DNA of 23,626 nt, taken from Nitrospira sp. UBA2083 (GTDB lineage Bacteria > Nitrospirota > Nitrospiria > Nitrospirales > Nitrospiraceae). A model generated the notes under the pieces. That model made no database searches, was not told the DNA's origin, and saw only the letters and a program-made list of their open reading frames with translations. Positions 6,374 through 13,982 of this stretch are shown here, one piece after another (positions within the stretch are counted from its first letter, which is position 1; every line of letters starts with the position of its first letter). The stretch spans positions 8,931 to 32,556 of the forward strand of contig DCZN01000127.1 of the NCBI GenBank assembly GCA_002331625.1, read 5' to 3'. The translations under genes were made by a program, and so were the position numbers.

Positions 6374-7654
6374 TCACGGTTGTCGTGGCAACCCGTACGC
6401 ATCACGAACAATCTGAATCGGATGCAGACTGTCCTGCCCTTTGGCATGGGCCGACGCACCCGCCTGATCTAACTGCAATCCCGCCAGGGGACAATCCGAA
6501 GCAATCAGATCCGCATGTGTCTGTTCGATTGCGCGGACAGCTTTTCCGGCTATTTTCATCGACAGTGGAAAGAACTCCGTTTTGGCAGACCACGCGCCGT
6601 CATGCCCGGAACATTGTTCAACCACCTCAACCTGTGCGCCGGCGCACTCCATGAGCTCCTTCGACTTAAATCCGATGTTCTGGTCCCGAAGATGACAGGG
6701 AATCTGATAGGCGACTCGTCCGGGCTTCAGCGTAAAATCGGTCACCAGATGACCGCTTTTCTTCATCATCATCAGGTATTCACAGACATCGAAAGTCCGC
6801 TCCGCCACCTGTTTCGTCTGTTCATCGCGATTGAGCTCCGGATACTCCCGTTTCAACATCAAGCTGCAACTGACGGTCGGCACGACTATATCGTACCCTT
6901 CACGAACCCACGGGTGCAATGCGGCGACATTGCTTCGAGCCGCTTGTTGAATGGCGTGGGTATCTCCAATATCGAAACTGGGCATGCCGCAACAGCGCTG
7001 CTCCGGTATCACGACCTGGACACCATTCTTCTCCAGAACTTGCACCGTCGCCTTGCCGACATCCGTGGCCTGATAATTCACCAAGCAACTGGCGAACAGC
7101 GCCACCTTGCGAACCGGTGGATCAGCCATGGCCATCGTGGGTCGTCGACTGAACCAACGGGGAAACGTCTCTCGAGAAAAATGCAAAAGGCGACGGTCTC
7201 GATGAATCCCCATGACCCACTCCAGGAGGCGACGCACCAGTCGGTTCTGCAATAAACTGTTCGTGATCGTGGCGGTCGCACTCCCGAGTCTTCCGATGAA
7301 ATCCGTCATCACCAGCAGGCGATCCCGCAACCGAACGCCTCGCTCCTCCGCAAGGCGCTTCTTCCAGACGACCATCAGATGCGGGAAGTCGATTTCGTAG
7401 TGATGAGGCGGGGTATAGGGACAATGGTTAAAACAGAGCTTGCAGTAGTAGCATTCGTCGACGACTCGATGATGGTCTGCCGGGGTCAGTTTCGCGACAT
7501 CGCCTTCGTACGCGTCGATCCTGTCCAAGAGGGTATTGAATGAGGGACAGAGATTGAAACAGCGCCGGCAACCGTCACACACCTCATAGATCCGCCGTGT
7601 TTCCTTCTCCAATTGCTTGGAATCGACCGGTGTAAGGAGGCTGAGACCTTTCAT
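6374..7654 (-). CDS. Fe-S oxidoreductase with two CCG domains (GlpC/heterodisulfide reductase subunit-like), 426 aa
   Basis: Electron-transfer protein with two N-terminal [4Fe-4S] ferredoxin motifs, C26-x2-C29-x2-C32-x3-C36 and C68-x2-C71-x2-C74-x3-C78. Two cysteine-rich CCG domains follow. The first has C190, C221-C222 (EQRCCGMP) and C263. In the second, C320 (IPCHLRDQNIG) pairs with C348 in EQCSGHDGAW, where CCG is replaced by CSG as in the DUF3501-linked subfamily. There is no membrane anchor. The family resembles GlpC and HdrD, but the operon with rubrerythrin and DUF3501 argues against glycerol-3-phosphate oxidation and for a redox partner of the diiron protein. GGAGAG precedes ATG 7654. 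Physiological donor and acceptor cannot be read from the sequence. Confidence 0.9.
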   Translation of the reverse strand: MKGLSLLTPVDSKQLEKETRRIYEVCDGCRRCFNLCPSFNTLLDRIDAYEGDVAKLTPADHHRVVDECYYCKLCFNHCPYTPPHHYEIDFPHLMVVWKKRLAEERGVRLRDRLLVMTDFIGRLGSATATITNSLLQNRLVRRLLEWVMGIHRDRRLLHFSRETFPRWFSRRPTMAMADPPVRKVALFASCLVNYQATDVGKATVQVLEKNGVQVVIPEQRCCGMPSFDIGDTHAIQQAARSNVAALHPWVREGYDIVVPTVSCSLMLKREYPELNRDEQTKQVAERTFDVCEYLMMMKKSGHLVTDFTLKPGRVAYQIPCHLRDQNIGFKSKELMECAGAQVEVVEQCSGHDGAWSAKTEFFPLSMKIAGKAVRAIEQTHADLIASDCPLAGLQLDQAGASAHAKGQDSLHPIQIVRDAYGLPRQP

Positions 7655-7662
7655 TCATCTCT

Positions 7663-7727
7663 CCGAAAACGACCAGCGGCCAGCTTCCGCCGACGGATTA
7701 TCACCACGTCGCCGAAAACTAGCCGCT
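7663..7727. repeat. Weak direct and inverted repeats between rubrerythrin and Fe-S genes
   Basis: The direct repeat CCGAAAAC occurs at 7663-7670 and 7712-7719. AGCGGC (7675-7680) is complementary to GCCGCT (7722-7727). It lies in the 98-base gap inside the presumed operon and may form a processing hairpin. Weak signal. Confidence 0.3.
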
Positions 7728-7752
7728 CACCGTGAATTGATACGTGGGCTCT

Positions 7753-8178
7753 TTACGCCTTTAAACTATCCAACCCCTTCTGAAACCGATTGGCATGTGA
7801 CCGTTCGGCCTTTGCCAAGGTCTCAAACCATTCGGCCAACTCAGGGAACCCTTCGTCCCGCGCGGTCTTCGCCATACCCGGATACATTTGCGTATATTCG
7901 TAGGTTTCACCCTCAATGGCAGACTTGAGGTTCGCGTCCGTATTGCCCATGGGTACGCCCGTTGCCGGGTCTCCGACCTCTTTCAAAAAGTCCAAGTGGC
8001 CAAAGGCATGGCCGGTTTCGGCCTCGGAGGTATCCCGAAAGAGTCCCCCGACATCCGGATAGCCTTCAATATCTGCCCGTCTGGCAAAATACAGGTACCG
8101 GCGATTGGCTTGTGATTCCCCTGCAAACGCATGTTTGAGATTGTCGTGACTCTTGGTCCCTTTTAGGCTCTTTCCCAT
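7753..8178 (-). CDS. Rubrerythrin-family diiron protein without rubredoxin domain, 141 aa
   Basis: Ferritin-like four-helix diiron protein, likely a peroxide reductase or iron/oxidative-stress protein in the cytoplasm. Candidate ligands are E21 ([10 protein letters not shown]), E54-x2-H57 (EAETGH), E91/E94 (GETYEY) and E125-x2-H128 (KAERSH). No cysteine is present, so the C-terminal rubredoxin domain of classical rubrerythrin is absent and electrons must come from another protein. The CCG Fe-S protein immediately downstream is the obvious candidate. A strong ribosome-binding site (AAGGAGGAGG) precedes the ATG at 8178. First gene of the leftward rubrerythrin, CCG and DUF3501 operon. An alternative reading is an erythrin-type iron-handling protein. 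Confidence 0.93.
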   Translation of the reverse strand: MGKSLKGTKSHDNLKHAFAGESQANRRYLYFARRADIEGYPDVGGLFRDTSEAETGHAFGHLDFLKEVGDPATGVPMGNTDANLKSAIEGETYEYTQMYPGMAKTARDEGFPELAEWFETLAKAERSHANRFQKGLDSLKA

Positions 8179-8238
8179 GTCATCCTCCTCCTTGTTCGAA
8201 GCCCCACCCGTGGCACCGATGCGGATTTGTCGCTAAGA

Positions 8239-8278
8239 AGCCCGGGCTAAGATAGCGCAGCCATTGTCAAAGGTTCAA
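8239..8278 (-). promoter_or_regulatory. Candidate promoter and palindrome for the rubrerythrin operon
   Basis: On the minus strand, TTGAAC (8278-8273), an 18-base spacer and TATCTT (8254-8249) make a plausible sigma70 promoter. The perfect palindrome AGCCCGGGCT (8239-8248) lies at the expected transcription start, a position suited to a repressor. The divergent gap is 204 bases. Confidence 0.35.
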
Positions 8279-8382
8279 GGGGCTTCACGATTTCCAATCA
8301 GCCGGTATCGGAGAAGTCATCACAAGGGCTCGTCGATCAAGTTAGTGCTTGCGCGATAGGGGGTATGGTAGATTAGCAGTGT

Positions 8383-8910
8383 ATGAGCACACGAACATTC
8401 CTATCGGCGAAACCTTTATTGAAGGCCCGCACTCTCTGTTATGTTCACCGAACGATAGTGGTCGTCCTGTTGGGTGTCTTCCTTCTGTCCGGTTGTGCAC
8501 AAGACCAGTATCAGCTGCGGGCAGACGTCATCAAGGACCACGTTGAGAACTTCTACACCCACCTCAAGTCCAATCGAGTAAGCGCAGCGATTCACGAAAA
8601 CGAACAGATCGAGCTCATGGCCGATCAGATGGCAGAAACCGTCAAAAAGCGGGGGCAGATGCAAGGGACGACACCGGTCGAGAGGGAGTTCGCTCTCATG
8701 AAAACGGCTCGAGAAACGGCCGCCCAAAATTGGATTGCCTTGGGACAATATTTTTCGATAAAGCAGCAGCCGGAGAAATCACGCGCAACCTATCAACGTG
8801 TGGTTGATACTTATACCGAACCGACTGAACGTTCCTACCGAGAACAGGCCGCTCGAGCGCTGAAAGACTTGGCGATCATCTCAGAGCCTTCTCCCGACGT
8901 AACGCGCTAG
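8383..8910 (+). CDS. Putative lipoprotein with helical repeat-like domain, 175 aa
   Basis: Exported lipoprotein of unknown function. A hydrophobic stretch (residues 24-36) leads into lipobox LLSGC with acylated C38; D at position +3 does not forbid outer-membrane sorting. The mature part is mostly helical and charged (VENFYTHLKSNRVSAAIHEN). It includes a TPR-like segment (NWIALGQYFSIKQQPEKSRATYQRVV), consistent with a TPR-type partner-binding protein. The n-region before the hydrophobic core is long (23 residues), and no clear Shine-Dalgarno precedes ATG 8383, so the true start may be slightly internal. A second lipoprotein gene follows 32 bases downstream, which suggests a two-gene envelope operon. 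Confidence 0.75.
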   Translation: MSTRTFLSAKPLLKARTLCYVHRTIVVVLLGVFLLSGCAQDQYQLRADVIKDHVENFYTHLKSNRVSAAIHENEQIELMADQMAETVKKRGQMQGTTPVEREFALMKTARETAAQNWIALGQYFSIKQQPEKSRATYQRVVDTYTEPTERSYREQAARALKDLAIISEPSPDVTR

Positions 8911-8942
8911 TCACTGTGGCGTGGAATTCTGGAGAGGAGAGT

Positions 8943-9524
8943 GTGAGACGGCCCCCTCTGCCAGCCATGACCCACCCAACGACATTCACCACACTCCTCC
9001 TGGCCATCGGCCTCGCGTGCACAGGATGTGTCCATCGAATTCATGTGACACCGCTGCCGGTCACACCTTCCTCCATCACCATTCCGCGAACCCTTCAGAC
9101 CATCATCGCTCCGCTCTCACTGGAGGGTGCCGATCACAGGCCAGGGATCTCGTTCCTGGACTGGTCGCAACATGACCTAAGCCAGGGAATTATCGGGTAC
9201 TTGCAGCAACGTGGTACCTTTACGTCAGTCTCACCCGACCCAGCCGACTTGACGCTTCGTGTAGCCACGAAGCTGTCACTGACTTCTCGACATGGCCGCT
9301 ACCACTATCGAATCACGCTGCAAGCGGACACATATGAGAAATCACAGCTGACTAAGTCATACCGTGTTGACCGGACCGCGGCCGGTTCGGCGGTACGCTG
9401 GGTCACGGCTTCAGACCGTGACCCCATCGAAACTGCATTACAATTAGCGCTGGAAGACTTACTGGAAAGAATCGAAGCAGACCGACCGCTCTACATCAAC
9501 CAAACAGAGCCATCCAAACCATAA
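8943..9524 (+). CDS. Putative lipoprotein, 193 aa
   Basis: Exported protein. Start chosen at GTG 8943 because GGAGAGGAGA lies immediately upstream; ATG 8967 is an alternative that still leaves a signal. The hydrophobic core FTTLLLAIGLACTGC ends in C29, a plausible if atypical lipobox (C26 precedes it). The mature part resembles outer-membrane biogenesis or assembly-type lipoproteins with a GNA1162/LPS-assembly style fold: an early beta-strand (LQTIIAPLSLEG), a helical FLDWSQHDLSQGIIGYLQQRG, then strands (LTLRVATKLSLTS and YHYRITLQADTY). The family is not certain. It is convergent with the MarR gene, only 28 bases away. Confidence 0.72.
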   Translation: MRRPPLPAMTHPTTFTTLLLAIGLACTGCVHRIHVTPLPVTPSSITIPRTLQTIIAPLSLEGADHRPGISFLDWSQHDLSQGIIGYLQQRGTFTSVSPDPADLTLRVATKLSLTSRHGRYHYRITLQADTYEKSQLTKSYRVDRTAAGSAVRWVTASDRDPIETALQLALEDLLERIEADRPLYINQTEPSKP

Positions 9525-9552
9525 CACTATGCCAGGGCCCAGCCCCCGACGA

Positions 9553-10230
9553 TCACACCTGGGCAGACTGGGCGACTTCCCCTAGTTGGTCAGCACTCAC
9601 GTGTTCCGTTGGTCCGCCTGTGGACGCTTCGACATACTCCGGACAATCAAGGCGGAACGCCTGATCTCCGAATGGGATGTTGTAAAAGTTACAGTGATGC
9701 GGTTGGTCTGATTCCTGATGGGCCTGAGGACGGAAATGTTCACAGGACACGCACATGCGCGCGATCGGAATCTCCCCCTGCAACTGAAGTGCGCGAATGA
9801 GTTTCACAAGCGCGCTGAGAAGGGCCACTTGCTCCTGGGCCGATAAATTTTCGGTGGCCGAGGCCAAAATCTCGGGCCATCGGTTCTCCACATGTCCTGC
9901 TTTTGCCCCGAGTGCCGTCAGGTGGACGGTCACGACACGATTGTCGATTTCTCTGCGTCGCCGGCGAACGAACCGCTTGTGCTCGAGGGTGCGGATAACC
10001 TCAGAGGCAGTGGGCAACTTCACGGAGAGTTCCCGAGCGATCGTCGAGACCGTAGCCGAATGATTTGGCCGGGATCGGAGAAATGTCAGCACTTGGATTT
10101 GCAAGGGACCGATCCCCTGTCGTCCCTTCCGCCTCCAGGTTCGGCTTTTCATGGCCAAGCCGATTTTTGAAAGCCCCGTCACCAACCGATCAGGGAGCGA
10201 GTCCTGGTCGATGTTTGTTAGCGCTGTCAT
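9553..10230 (-). CDS. MarR-family repressor with C-terminal Cys/His cluster, 225 aa
   Basis: Winged-helix transcription regulator, longer than typical MarR (about 150). The wHTH spans residues 40-110: GPLQIQVLTFLR, recognition helix region LPTASEVIRTLEHKRFV, and wing RRRREIDNRVVTVHLT. Dimerisation helices follow. Residues 158-200 hold C160-x2-C163, H178-H179-C180 and C196 with extra histidines, a likely zinc, iron or Fe-S sensing module. GGAGGGG precedes ATG 10230; an upstream in-frame extension runs into the operator and is rejected. Its own promoter (10297-10326) and a 21-bp tandem repeat at the start region suggest autorepression. The target may also include neighbouring UspA genes, but no copy of the repeat was noticed elsewhere in the window. 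Confidence 0.9.
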   Translation of the reverse strand: MTALTNIDQDSLPDRLVTGLSKIGLAMKSRTWRRKGRQGIGPLQIQVLTFLRSRPNHSATVSTIARELSVKLPTASEVIRTLEHKRFVRRRRREIDNRVVTVHLTALGAKAGHVENRWPEILASATENLSAQEQVALLSALVKLIRALQLQGEIPIARMCVSCEHFRPQAHQESDQPHHCNFYNIPFGDQAFRLDCPEYVEASTGGPTEHVSADQLGEVAQSAQV

Positions 10231-10247
10231 AACTACCCCTCCTATCC

Positions 10248-10289
10248 CTATTAGTTCGGCAATCGGCACTATTCGTTCGGCACTCGGCA
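10248..10289 (-). promoter_or_regulatory. Tandem 21-bp repeat, candidate operator of the MarR-type gene
   Basis: Two adjacent 21-bp units (10248-10268 and 10269-10289) match at 19 of 21 positions. On the minus strand each unit holds two TGCCGA cores 7 bases apart, so TGCCGA occurs four times with 7/14/7 spacing. The 21-bp period equals two helical turns. The block covers roughly +1 to +42 of the predicted marR transcript, ideal for repression. Flanking ACTACCCC (10232-10239) and GGGGTAGT (10292-10299) are perfect complements. Confidence 0.6.
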
Positions 10290-10296
10290 GGGGGGT

Positions 10297-10326
10297 AGTC
10301 TATTGCGCGCTCTTCCTTCCCGTCAA
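10297..10326 (-). promoter_or_regulatory. Candidate sigma70 promoter of the MarR-type gene
   Basis: On the minus strand, TTGACG (10326-10321), an 18-base spacer and TAGACT (10302-10297). Predicted start is near 10290, at the edge of the 21-bp tandem repeat. Confidence 0.5.
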
Positions 10327-10365
10327 GCCTGTTTATCGCGCCAGGGGGACCATTTTCTACTTTTT

Positions 10366-11223
10366 TTAGCGGACCACGAGCACTCCACAATGGGCGTGTT
10401 GAACCACACGGGTGGAAACACTGCCGAGCAGCACCCGGCCGATGGCCCCCAGCCCTTTCGCACCAGTTACAATCAGGTCTGCCTTATTGCTCTTGGCCAC
10501 CGTCAGAATCTCCTCAGCCGGCTTCCCCAGTTTCAGCACTTCCCGTATCTGAAAGCCTGATTTCGCGAGTTTATCTCCATAGCGACGCACCAATCCTTTT
10601 CCGGCCTCCTTCACCTCTGGGTACTTCAAATAGGGCATGGCGTGTACAATGGTCACCATGATTGGCTCACGATCCGACCCATCGGGAGCTGGATTGAGCG
10701 TGCGGACAAGAAACTTAACGGCCTTATCGGAGGCCGACGACCCATCGATCGCCAGCACGACGTGCCGTACGGGACGGGGACTCTCTTTCACTACCAGCAC
10801 GGAACAGGGCGCATGGTGGATGGCATAGTTTGAGATGCTCCCCAGCATGAACCGATCCAAGGCATCCAAGCCCCGAGAGCCAATCGACAGAAGGCCGATA
10901 CCGCGCTGGGCTTGCTTCATGATCGTGGCTGCCACACCACCGTGGTCAGTCGTCACAGTTCCACTCAAGCCGAGCGTCGACAACAGAGCCTCCGATTCCT
11001 TTTTCGTCGCCTTCGCCGCTGCCTCCATCCGCTTCACTTCGGACTGAATGTACCGTTCGGTCCCGACGATCACCGGTTGGATCATAAAGGGAGCCCGAAG
11101 GCTCGCCACGTCGACGACATGCAGTACACGGATCACTGGTTGCACTGTGAACGGCATTTCTGCCAACCATTCAATCGCCCACTTGCCATATTTCGATCCA
11201 TCAGTTGCCGCAAGAATCTTCAT
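10366..11223 (-). CDS. Universal stress protein, two UspA domains, 285 aa
   Basis: Cytoplasmic ATP-binding stress protein. Two tandem UspA domains (about 1-147 and 153-285) each end with the nucleotide-binding G-x2-G-x9-G-S motif: GSRGLDALDRFMLGS and GAKGLGAIGRVLLGS. Each domain opens with the ATP-contacting aspartate strand (ILAATDGS, VVLAIDGSSAS). AAAGGA lies before ATG 11223. It follows the PPi-phosphofructokinase gene by 41 bases on the same strand, so the two are probably co-transcribed, linking a stress signal with glycolytic flux. The stop is followed by an A-rich stretch on the minus strand and then the separate marR promoter. No phosphotransfer or toxin domain is seen. The target of the Usp is unknown. 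Confidence 0.93.
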   Translation of the reverse strand: MKILAATDGSKYGKWAIEWLAEMPFTVQPVIRVLHVVDVASLRAPFMIQPVIVGTERYIQSEVKRMEAAAKATKKESEALLSTLGLSGTVTTDHGGVAATIMKQAQRGIGLLSIGSRGLDALDRFMLGSISNYAIHHAPCSVLVVKESPRPVRHVVLAIDGSSASDKAVKFLVRTLNPAPDGSDREPIMVTIVHAMPYLKYPEVKEAGKGLVRRYGDKLAKSGFQIREVLKLGKPAEEILTVAKSNKADLIVTGAKGLGAIGRVLLGSVSTRVVQHAHCGVLVVR

Positions 11224-11264
11224 GTCGGATATCCTTTTGTTCTGCGAGACGCATCCACTATTGT

Positions 11265-12512
11265 TCAGAGGACTGTACGAAACCGTTCTCGAAAGGCTTC
11301 TACGGACAGACTGGCCAAAGCCGCACAGCGGCCCACCAGATCCTGATCCCTCAAGTCGGCCTCAGTCAGCCGAATCATGTATTGTCGCGCGATGTGATAC
11401 GACTGCGAATCCACATCAACCATCCTGACCTTGGTCCGTCCGGTTGAGGGATCCACCATCTGCTTGAACGGAATCGGAGTGAACCGTCCGTTTTGAATCG
11501 AGACCATGGCCGATGTGCCTCCGTCCAGGAGGTACTGCGCGGCACAATACCCAAGATCACGCGTATATTCGATATCATAGGGAATCGGATCGGCACAGCG
11601 GAGCTCATACCCCACATTCTTTGCAACCAGGCTGGAGGGAATCCCCATCTGGCGAAGCTGCTTCGTCAGTTCTCGCCGCAACAAATCGCCGATATCCACC
11701 TCATTCATCCGCACATGGCCATGTTCGTCTCGCTCAACATGCTCCAACCCCCCAAGATCACGCGGGTCGAGAATTTCGATCAGTCCTTCTGCCAGTACCG
11801 CCACCCCGTCGGCCCGACCATGTTCCAGCCGTTTAATGATGGCCCCGATCAACAGATCGATGACCCGTTGCATTTTGACCGGCCGTTCTCGAAACTCCTC
11901 CGGAATAACCGTCAGCGTGGCACCCGCCGCCTTGCCGATCCCCAACGCGAGATGGCCTGCCTTTCGCCCCATGGTCACGACCAAATACCAATGCCTGGTC
12001 GTGCGCGCGTCTACCATGAGGTTTTTCACGATCTCCACTCCGACGTGACGAGCCGTTTGAAACCCGAACGTCGGAATACCATGAGGGAGATCCAAGTCGT
12101 TATCGATCGTCTTCGGAACGTGGATGACTCGAAGTCGACCACCGGCTCGGTTCTCCAGCGTCATTGCTGAAAAGGCGGTGTCATCCCCGCCGATCGTCAT
12201 CAAACATGTGATGCCGAGACTCGACAGCCCAAACAACACGTTATCGAGGCACTCTGCGCTTCTGGTCGGATTCACACGTGACGCGCCCAAATAGGACCCC
12301 CCGCGAAAATGGATCCGGCTGACGTCTTCGATTGAGAGTGGCCGTACCTGTCCAGTGCCACCTTCCACGAGCCATTTGAATCCATCAATGATCCCCAGCA
12401 CATCTGAGCCCCCCAGAATACTCCGGATCGTGGCTGCACTGATCACACTATTGATGCCGGGAGCCGGCCCACCACCGATAAGAATACCGACTGTTGGACG
12501 CTCTACCGTCAT
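11265..12512 (-). CDS. 6-phosphofructokinase, probably pyrophosphate-dependent, 415 aa
   Basis: Interconverts fructose 6-phosphate and fructose 1,6-bisphosphate. The PFK-A fold is shown by GILIGGGPAPGINSVI (residues 9-24), TIGGDDT (106-112), PKTIDND (133-139) and TMGRKAGHLAL (180-190). Two residues decide the phosphoryl donor: D111 in GGDD and K134 in PKTIDND, where ATP enzymes carry glycine in both (GGDG, PGTIDND). That combination is typical of PPi-dependent enzymes, making the step reversible and ATP-sparing. Substrate residues TIDND and MGR are intact. CAGGAGAA precedes ATG 12512. The length (415) exceeds ATP-PFK (about 320) and fits the PPi/clade-II type. First gene of a two-gene unit with the downstream UspA protein. 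Confidence 0.92.
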   Translation of the reverse strand: MTVERPTVGILIGGGPAPGINSVISAATIRSILGGSDVLGIIDGFKWLVEGGTGQVRPLSIEDVSRIHFRGGSYLGASRVNPTRSAECLDNVLFGLSSLGITCLMTIGGDDTAFSAMTLENRAGGRLRVIHVPKTIDNDLDLPHGIPTFGFQTARHVGVEIVKNLMVDARTTRHWYLVVTMGRKAGHLALGIGKAAGATLTVIPEEFRERPVKMQRVIDLLIGAIIKRLEHGRADGVAVLAEGLIEILDPRDLGGLEHVERDEHGHVRMNEVDIGDLLRRELTKQLRQMGIPSSLVAKNVGYELRCADPIPYDIEYTRDLGYCAAQYLLDGGTSAMVSIQNGRFTPIPFKQMVDPSTGRTKVRMVDVDSQSYHIARQYMIRLTEADLRDQDLVGRCAALASLSVEAFRERFRTVL

Positions 12513-12560
12513 GGGCTTCTCCTGAGACTATTCCTCATCCGCCACTATCTGCGGCATGGT

Positions 12561-12587
12561 TGTATACTCCGTCTCGTCAAGAGGCAA
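12561..12587 (-). promoter_or_regulatory. Weak candidate promoter for the phosphofructokinase gene
   Basis: Minus strand TTGCCT (12587-12582), 15-base spacer, TATACA (12566-12561). The spacer is short, so the call rests mainly on the good -10. It lies about 50 bases upstream of the ATG in the 90-base gap. Confidence 0.28.
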
Positions 12588-12602
12588 GCGGCATGGGGCA
12601 CG

Positions 12603-13982
12603 CTACTTGGGCCGCTCATCCAAGCCGACATGGGCACGAAGACGGTTATACTCGAAGGCCGATTTCCCACATCGCCAGCGGCCTGGATCGTGCCGCTCCA
12701 TGTCGTCGATCATATCACCGACCGTACCCCGCAACGCTGGCGTGGCAGCTGCATGCCGAGGCGTTTGACCGCCGAGCGCGAGATGGGGCTGATCCGACCA
12801 CTCCAGGTAGGCTTTCTCCAAAAACTGGTTGAGCAACGCACGGTCTTCATCCGGTGTGACAACCAACTGCGGAGGTTCATCGGACATGAGTTCGGCCACC
12901 GAGAGTTGTCGGGCCGGCGGCACCAATGTCTCGCCACGAAAATGCAGTGAAAATCCCAACGAGGCCGCGAGCCGGTGCTTGATGTGGTCTAACCGCTGTG
13001 GGCTGTCGCATTCCAAGATCAGTTGAAGTGCGGTGAGTGTGAGTATGGCCACAACCCTCCCATCCTCCCGTTGCACCCATTGCTGGGCCGCAGGCAAATC
13101 TTTACCGGCGCGTTGCCTGCCATCCGAACCCAGCTTCTCCACCTGCAATTCCTTCATCTCGGACAACGTTTCGGTGAAGGATCGATGTTCGTGGTGGTCG
13201 TACAGGGCGACGGCATAGAGATAGGGTTGGCCATTCGGATGGCGATAGCCGACATGAACGACGGCATCCACCAAGGCATCCATCTGCCGTTGCGCGAACG
13301 CCCAGAGGATCATGTAGCCGAATCGCTTGGCAAACTCTTTCCATTCCCCCAGCGCGAAAGAGCCGGTGGTCACCTCCATTTCTCGGCGCCATTCGGATGT
13401 CATGTCAAGCACGGCCTCCGCATCGGCTTGTGACACAGTGATTCCACAACCGGCCCATACGGCCCGGTCTGACTCCGGGGGAGTATTCGGATCGTGAATG
13501 ACCCGGGTGAGCAACGGCCTGTCCTCGGCAAGATCCTTGACGAACTCTCCACCAGGTAGGACGCATCTCGTCCCGTCTGCAAGGGATTGCAGCTCAAGAT
13601 CTTGGCCCGGTGTTGGCGGAACGGTTGGTCTGAGGACATCGAGATACGAATGTTTCAAGGGATCAAGCCACTGTCGCTCCTCTTCGGGGATGTGTTCGGT
13701 GATGACGTCTCGCAGCTGTTCGATGAGGGTCAGCTGTCCGTCTTCGGGATAGTAGTCGCAAAACAGGTAGAGACTCGCCAGCTCTATTTCCTGCTCCAGC
13801 GGCGCGACAAGCCGTCCTGCGACTCCCTCCACATACGGCTTGAGGGCGCGTGCGTGGGCCACTTCGCGCTGTAACCTGAATTCCGGCTTGAGCGAGAGGC
13901 GCTCCAGACGCCCGAGTATCGCATCGAGAGGCGGTTGCCGAGGCGTCCAGAATCCAGCCGCCTGGTCACTCACGCGACTCAT
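12603..13982 (-). CDS. Hypothetical protein with MbcA/ParS-like C-terminal motif, 459 aa
   Basis: Large soluble protein, no signal or membrane segment, function unknown. Start chosen at ATG 13982, preceded by GGAGG at good spacing and overlapping the upstream DUF2934 stop by 17 bases; the longer frame to 14114 lies inside that gene. The N-terminal third is helical and acidic (LEQEIELASLYLFCDYYPEDG). The middle contains HVGYRHPNGQPYLYAVALYDHHEH, perhaps an alpha/beta domain. Near residues 390-440 is LEWSDQPHLALGGQTPRHAA followed by GTVGDMIDDMER. The pattern W-x-PxxALGGxTPRxAA resembles the C-terminus of MbcA/ParS-type (DUF2384) and some SEC-C proteins. No SEC-C cysteines are seen. Last gene of the UspA/cupredoxin operon. 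Confidence 0.75.
   Translation of the reverse strand: MSRVSDQAAGFWTPRQPPLDAILGRLERLSLKPEFRLQREVAHARALKPYVEGVAGRLVAPLEQEIELASLYLFCDYYPEDGQLTLIEQLRDVITEHIPEEERQWLDPLKHSYLDVLRPTVPPTPGQDLELQSLADGTRCVLPGGEFVKDLAEDRPLLTRVIHDPNTPPESDRAVWAGCGITVSQADAEAVLDMTSEWRREMEVTTGSFALGEWKEFAKRFGYMILWAFAQRQMDALVDAVVHVGYRHPNGQPYLYAVALYDHHEHRSFTETLSEMKELQVEKLGSDGRQRAGKDLPAAQQWVQREDGRVVAILTLTALQLILECDSPQRLDHIKHRLAASLGFSLHFRGETLVPPARQLSVAELMSDEPPQLVVTPDEDRALLNQFLEKAYLEWSDQPHLALGGQTPRHAAATPALRGTVGDMIDDMERHDPGRWRCGKSAFEYNRLRAHVGLDERPK

Noticed and set aside
6322..6459. N-terminal extension of the DUF3501 protein
   Set aside because: It overlaps the end of the Fe-S gene, and a GTG with a good Shine-Dalgarno at 6321 matches the family start.
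5797..7255. Two long plus-strand open frames (285 and 246 aa) over DUF3501 and the Fe-S gene
   Set aside because: Both are antisense to genes with clear motifs; their translations lack domains and have shadow-like composition.
10232..10299. Hairpin ACTACCCC/GGGGTAGT hiding the marR ribosome-binding site
   Set aside because: The predicted transcript starts near 10290, inside or after the upstream arm, so the arm would be mostly absent from the RNA. Kept only as a DNA inverted repeat.
11493..12170. 225-aa plus-strand open frame opposite the phosphofructokinase
   Set aside because: Antisense shadow of a conserved enzyme; no ribosome-binding site or motif.
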